Origin: JBMCLJ01 sp048615375
GTDB lineage: Bacteria > Patescibacteriota > Dojkabacteria > JAOAGR01
Length of the DNA stretch: 7,548 nucleotides
Direction of reading: 5' to 3'
NCBI GenBank assembly: GCA_048615375.1
Contig: JBMCLJ010000068.1
Coordinates: 1 to 7,548 of the forward strand
A model generated the notes under the pieces. It ran no database searches, was not told where the DNA came from, and saw nothing but the letters and a program-made list of their open reading frames with translations. Position 1 is the first letter of the stretch. Each line of letters begins with the position of its first letter. Of the stretch, positions 5,550 through 7,548 are shown in pieces. The translations under genes and the position numbers were made by a program.

Positions 5550-6962
5550 GTGAACGCAAAAGTAAAAAACATCACTATTGATATTGTTATTGTGGTTTTT
5601 GCAGCCGCATTGGCTGTTGGGATATTTGTCTACCTTCAACAAATTCAGGAGCGCAGAGATCGTGATAACCTTATACCGACTGCTAAAGCTGCATATGAAA
5701 ACAAGGAGTACAGTAAAGCCATAAATATTTTTAAAGAGGCAGAAGTAGAATATCCGGACAATGAAGAAGTGAAATGGTATCTTGGCGAAATATACTTTGC
5801 CAAGGGGAAATATGATGAATCCTTGAATTACTATACTGCCCTTTCGACAAATAATATATCTGCACAGACTCGTGAGAATATCGGAAAAATTTATTACGAT
5901 AAACAGGACTATGATAAGGTGATTGAATACTGGAGTCCGATACAGACCTCCGCACTTCATTCGTTTTATCTGGCGGAAATATACTATGATAAAGGCGAAG
6001 ACGAGAAATACTTCACATTACTGGAGAAAATTAAATCTTTCCAGGAGCCACACGCGTTACTTCAGGTGAAAGAGAAGGATGTGAAACTTATTGAAAAGAA
6101 TTTCAAGCAAGCTTTATCTCAAGACAAACTTGTTGATTCTAAAGAAACGTACGATGTTGAAGCGGCATATTCTCTTATTCAGGAGGCGAAAAAACAGAAA
6201 GAGGCGGGGAAACCTGATTTTTCAGATTTGATTTCAGTCGCCGCTTTTACTGAGTTGAACCAATGCAGATTTTTGTTTGTTCGAATAGACGAAATGTACG
6301 AATCGTACAAGAAAAAGGGCTTGCCAATAATTCAGCTCGATTTCTACAAAGGAAAGTGCTACAACCAGACCGATCAGCCTGATAAAGCCATGCCTTTGCT
6401 GGAAAAAGCTATCAAGGAAAACAAAGATTCTATTGAATACAGAGAGACCCTTGCTAAGACTTACTATTTGAGGCAAGATAGTACTAATCTCCAAAAAACT
6501 TATGACAAAATCATTGTCATGGAAGATAAAGACAAAAAGTACATCCACTACCAAAATCTAGGTTACTACTACTACACGCTGGGAGACATTAATAAGGCTC
6601 TTGATAGTTACAGGAAGTCATTTGAACATGCTCAGACCGCTGATAAGAAAAATGAGCTCGCAGTGCTGATCTTGCAAGTGGAACTGCGTGATAAACAGAA
6701 TCTGGAAGTTTGTAAAGACGAAGCGTACTCGGAACAGGATATTAGTCTTGACACATCTGAAAATATACTGATTGTTGGTCACTGCAATCTATACACCGGG
6801 AAAGAATTACCTGATACTGGACAAAATCTTGAATCTGAGTATCTCAAAGCTCTCCAGGCAAAAGATCGTGATAAGCTTGACACAATACTTGACCAGGATA
6901 CAGGGAGGCTGATCACAACATATTTTAGAAAAGTAGGAGATAGTATTCTCCAAATGAAGTAG
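5550..6962 (+). CDS. Membrane-anchored tetratricopeptide repeat protein
   Basis: A 470-residue protein with one N-terminal transmembrane helix (residues about 9-29, IDIVIVVFAAALAVGIFVYL) and no signal-peptidase or lipobox motif, so it is probably an anchored protein. A short lysine-containing N-terminus suggests the bulk lies outside the cytoplasm, though arginines after the helix make topology less certain. TPR units are visible around 41-70 (AAYENKEYSKAINIFKEAE), 73-102 (WYLGEIYFAKGKYDESLNYY), 108-130, 138-165, 262-292 and 331-362 (YYYTLGDINKALDSYRKSF). TPRs are protein-docking scaffolds; the partner is unknown. Cysteines at 239, 270, 388 and 412 could form disulfides if exported. GTG at 5550 is the first possible start, because an in-frame TAA lies 12 nt upstream and the next candidate start would cut the membrane helix. 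It ends one base from the convergent neighbour. Confidence 0.88.
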   Translation: MNAKVKNITIDIVIVVFAAALAVGIFVYLQQIQERRDRDNLIPTAKAAYENKEYSKAINIFKEAEVEYPDNEEVKWYLGEIYFAKGKYDESLNYYTALSTNNISAQTRENIGKIYYDKQDYDKVIEYWSPIQTSALHSFYLAEIYYDKGEDEKYFTLLEKIKSFQEPHALLQVKEKDVKLIEKNFKQALSQDKLVDSKETYDVEAAYSLIQEAKKQKEAGKPDFSDLISVAAFTELNQCRFLFVRIDEMYESYKKKGLPIIQLDFYKGKCYNQTDQPDKAMPLLEKAIKENKDSIEYRETLAKTYYLRQDSTNLQKTYDKIIVMEDKDKKYIHYQNLGYYYYTLGDINKALDSYRKSFEHAQTADKKNELAVLILQVELRDKQNLEVCKDEAYSEQDISLDTSENILIVGHCNLYTGKELPDTGQNLESEYLKALQAKDRDKLDTILDQDTGRLITTYFRKVGDSILQMK

Positions 6963-6963
6963 T

Positions 6964-7545
6964 TTACTGTCTCTTGACGCGGGCCTTAAGTTCACCAAGA
7001 TCTTGAGACCATTCACCAGCTTCCTCATCAAACCATTCGAGTCCCTTGAATTGAAGTTTGTATAAAGAAGATGGGTCGTGCACACTGCCTAAATAGAGGT
7101 AATCGAAATCTTCATGTTTGCAATACTCAACGGTTTTCGTCATTATATACATGCCGAAACCTGTATTCAAATAATCCAGTGAATAAAAAGGAAACGCATA
7201 GTGCATGAATGTTACAGAACTGTTCTGATCATGGTTGGAGTAAGCAATGCAAAAACCTGCCGGCAGATCCTGCTGCGAGGCATCTTCTTTGAAGGTAAGA
7301 ATGTGAGTGAAGTTTACCGATTCAGGAGAAGTAAATAATTCTTTGATTTTATTTGCCGAAAAAGTATCCTTACCGAACTTGGTATCATAGAAGTCTTTAC
7401 CCATTTTATGGATTTTCCAGGAGTACTTTGGATATGGAATTCTATGCAATCCAAGATTATGATGATACTTGCGTAGTACTCTTCTGTTTTCGCTGGTAAG
7501 AGTGCAGTTATCTAATGCTATTCTTAAGCTTCTGACACGGTTCAT
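6964..7545 (-). CDS. Ate1/Bpt-like aminoacyl-tRNA--protein transferase domain protein, probably 5' partial
   Basis: At least 193 residues resembling the C-terminal, GNAT-fold part of arginyl/leucyl-tRNA protein transferases (Ate1 and bacterial Bpt), which attach amino acids to protein N-termini in the N-degron pathway. VRSLRIALD with TSENRRVLRK (residues 4-26) matches the Bpt segment 'vR.pv..f.pS.sqRR.lRrN' that follows its CxxC motif. LNTGFGMYIMTKTVEYCK with DYLYLGS and LYKLQFKG (126-168) matches 'SLGtysi...ie.a...glkYlYLGyyi...~mnYKa.f'. The CxxC-bearing N-terminal region is not seen, and the frame stays open past ATG 7545 to the edge (preceding codon AAC), so the true start probably lies outside the window. 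Substrate specificity is uncertain: it could also be a GNAT acetyltransferase of the same fold. The gene converges with the TPR gene, one base between stops and no hairpin between them. Confidence 0.75.
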   Translation of the reverse strand: MNRVRSLRIALDNCTLTSENRRVLRKYHHNLGLHRIPYPKYSWKIHKMGKDFYDTKFGKDTFSANKIKELFTSPESVNFTHILTFKEDASQQDLPAGFCIAYSNHDQNSSVTFMHYAFPFYSLDYLNTGFGMYIMTKTVEYCKHEDFDYLYLGSVHDPSSLYKLQFKGLEWFDEEAGEWSQDLGELKARVKRQ

Positions 7546-7548
7546 GTT

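Noticed and set aside
5529..5960. A 143-codon minus-strand frame over the 5' part of the TPR gene, hydrophobic in places
   Set aside because: Hydrophobicity arises from the antisense of Lys/Glu-rich codons; the TPR frame has clear repeats and a promoter.
1..7548. Reassigned TGA (code 4 or 25), CRISPR arrays, insertion sequences or a defence island
   Set aside because: TGA ends the TetR and RND genes at natural lengths, no spaced direct repeats or terminal inverted repeats were seen, and no gene resembles a transposase, nuclease or known defence protein.

Overview
The window looks like ordinary bacterial chromosome, AT-rich (about 40% GC by eye), with six genes I accept and a seventh possible gene cut by the left edge. 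TGA, TAA and TAG all serve as stops, so the code is standard. Several traits would fit a small, possibly single-membrane lineage such as a Patescibacteria/CPR member: a large RND pump with no adaptor or outer-membrane partner next to it, a short Ate1/Bpt-like protein, a membrane-anchored TPR protein, and start sites with no Shine-Dalgarno sequence. This placement is a guess; no rRNA or other phylogenetic marker is present.

Left region (1-4216): a TetR-family repressor (188-769, minus) is transcribed divergently from a 1077-residue RND efflux permease (915-4148, plus). The 145-bp gap between them holds two abutting 14-bp palindromes (809-822 and 823-836). These overlap the predicted -10 of the repressor gene and the predicted -35 of the pump gene, as expected of an autoregulated repressor/pump pair. 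The arrangement recalls the single-component pumps of Gram-positive bacteria with an adjacent TetR regulator (SwrC type). A perfect 13-bp stem-loop terminator (4168-4197) closes the pump gene and probably also serves the minus-strand gene converging on it. Left of the repressor, an open minus-strand frame runs off the window edge.

Middle (4217-5549): a small DUF2188-like protein (4217-4462, minus) lies downstream of an NAD(P)-binding NDUFA9/NmrA-like atypical short-chain dehydrogenase (4620-5489, minus). The 157-bp gap between them is strongly C-rich on the transcribed strand. The dehydrogenase gene is divergent from a TPR gene across only 60 bp, and both genes look leaderless: a -10-like hexamer sits 6-7 nt before each start codon.

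Right region (5550-7548): a membrane-anchored TPR protein (5550-6962, plus) converges on an Ate1/Bpt-like aminoacyltransferase-fold gene (6964-7545 or beyond, minus), with a single base between the two stop codons. That last gene probably starts outside the window. I see no tRNA, rRNA, CRISPR array, insertion sequence or phage gene, and no gene-free stretch above 300 bp. I found no convincing new multi-gene system; the most distinctive features are the tandem operator, the leaderless starts and the altered proton-relay residues of the pump.
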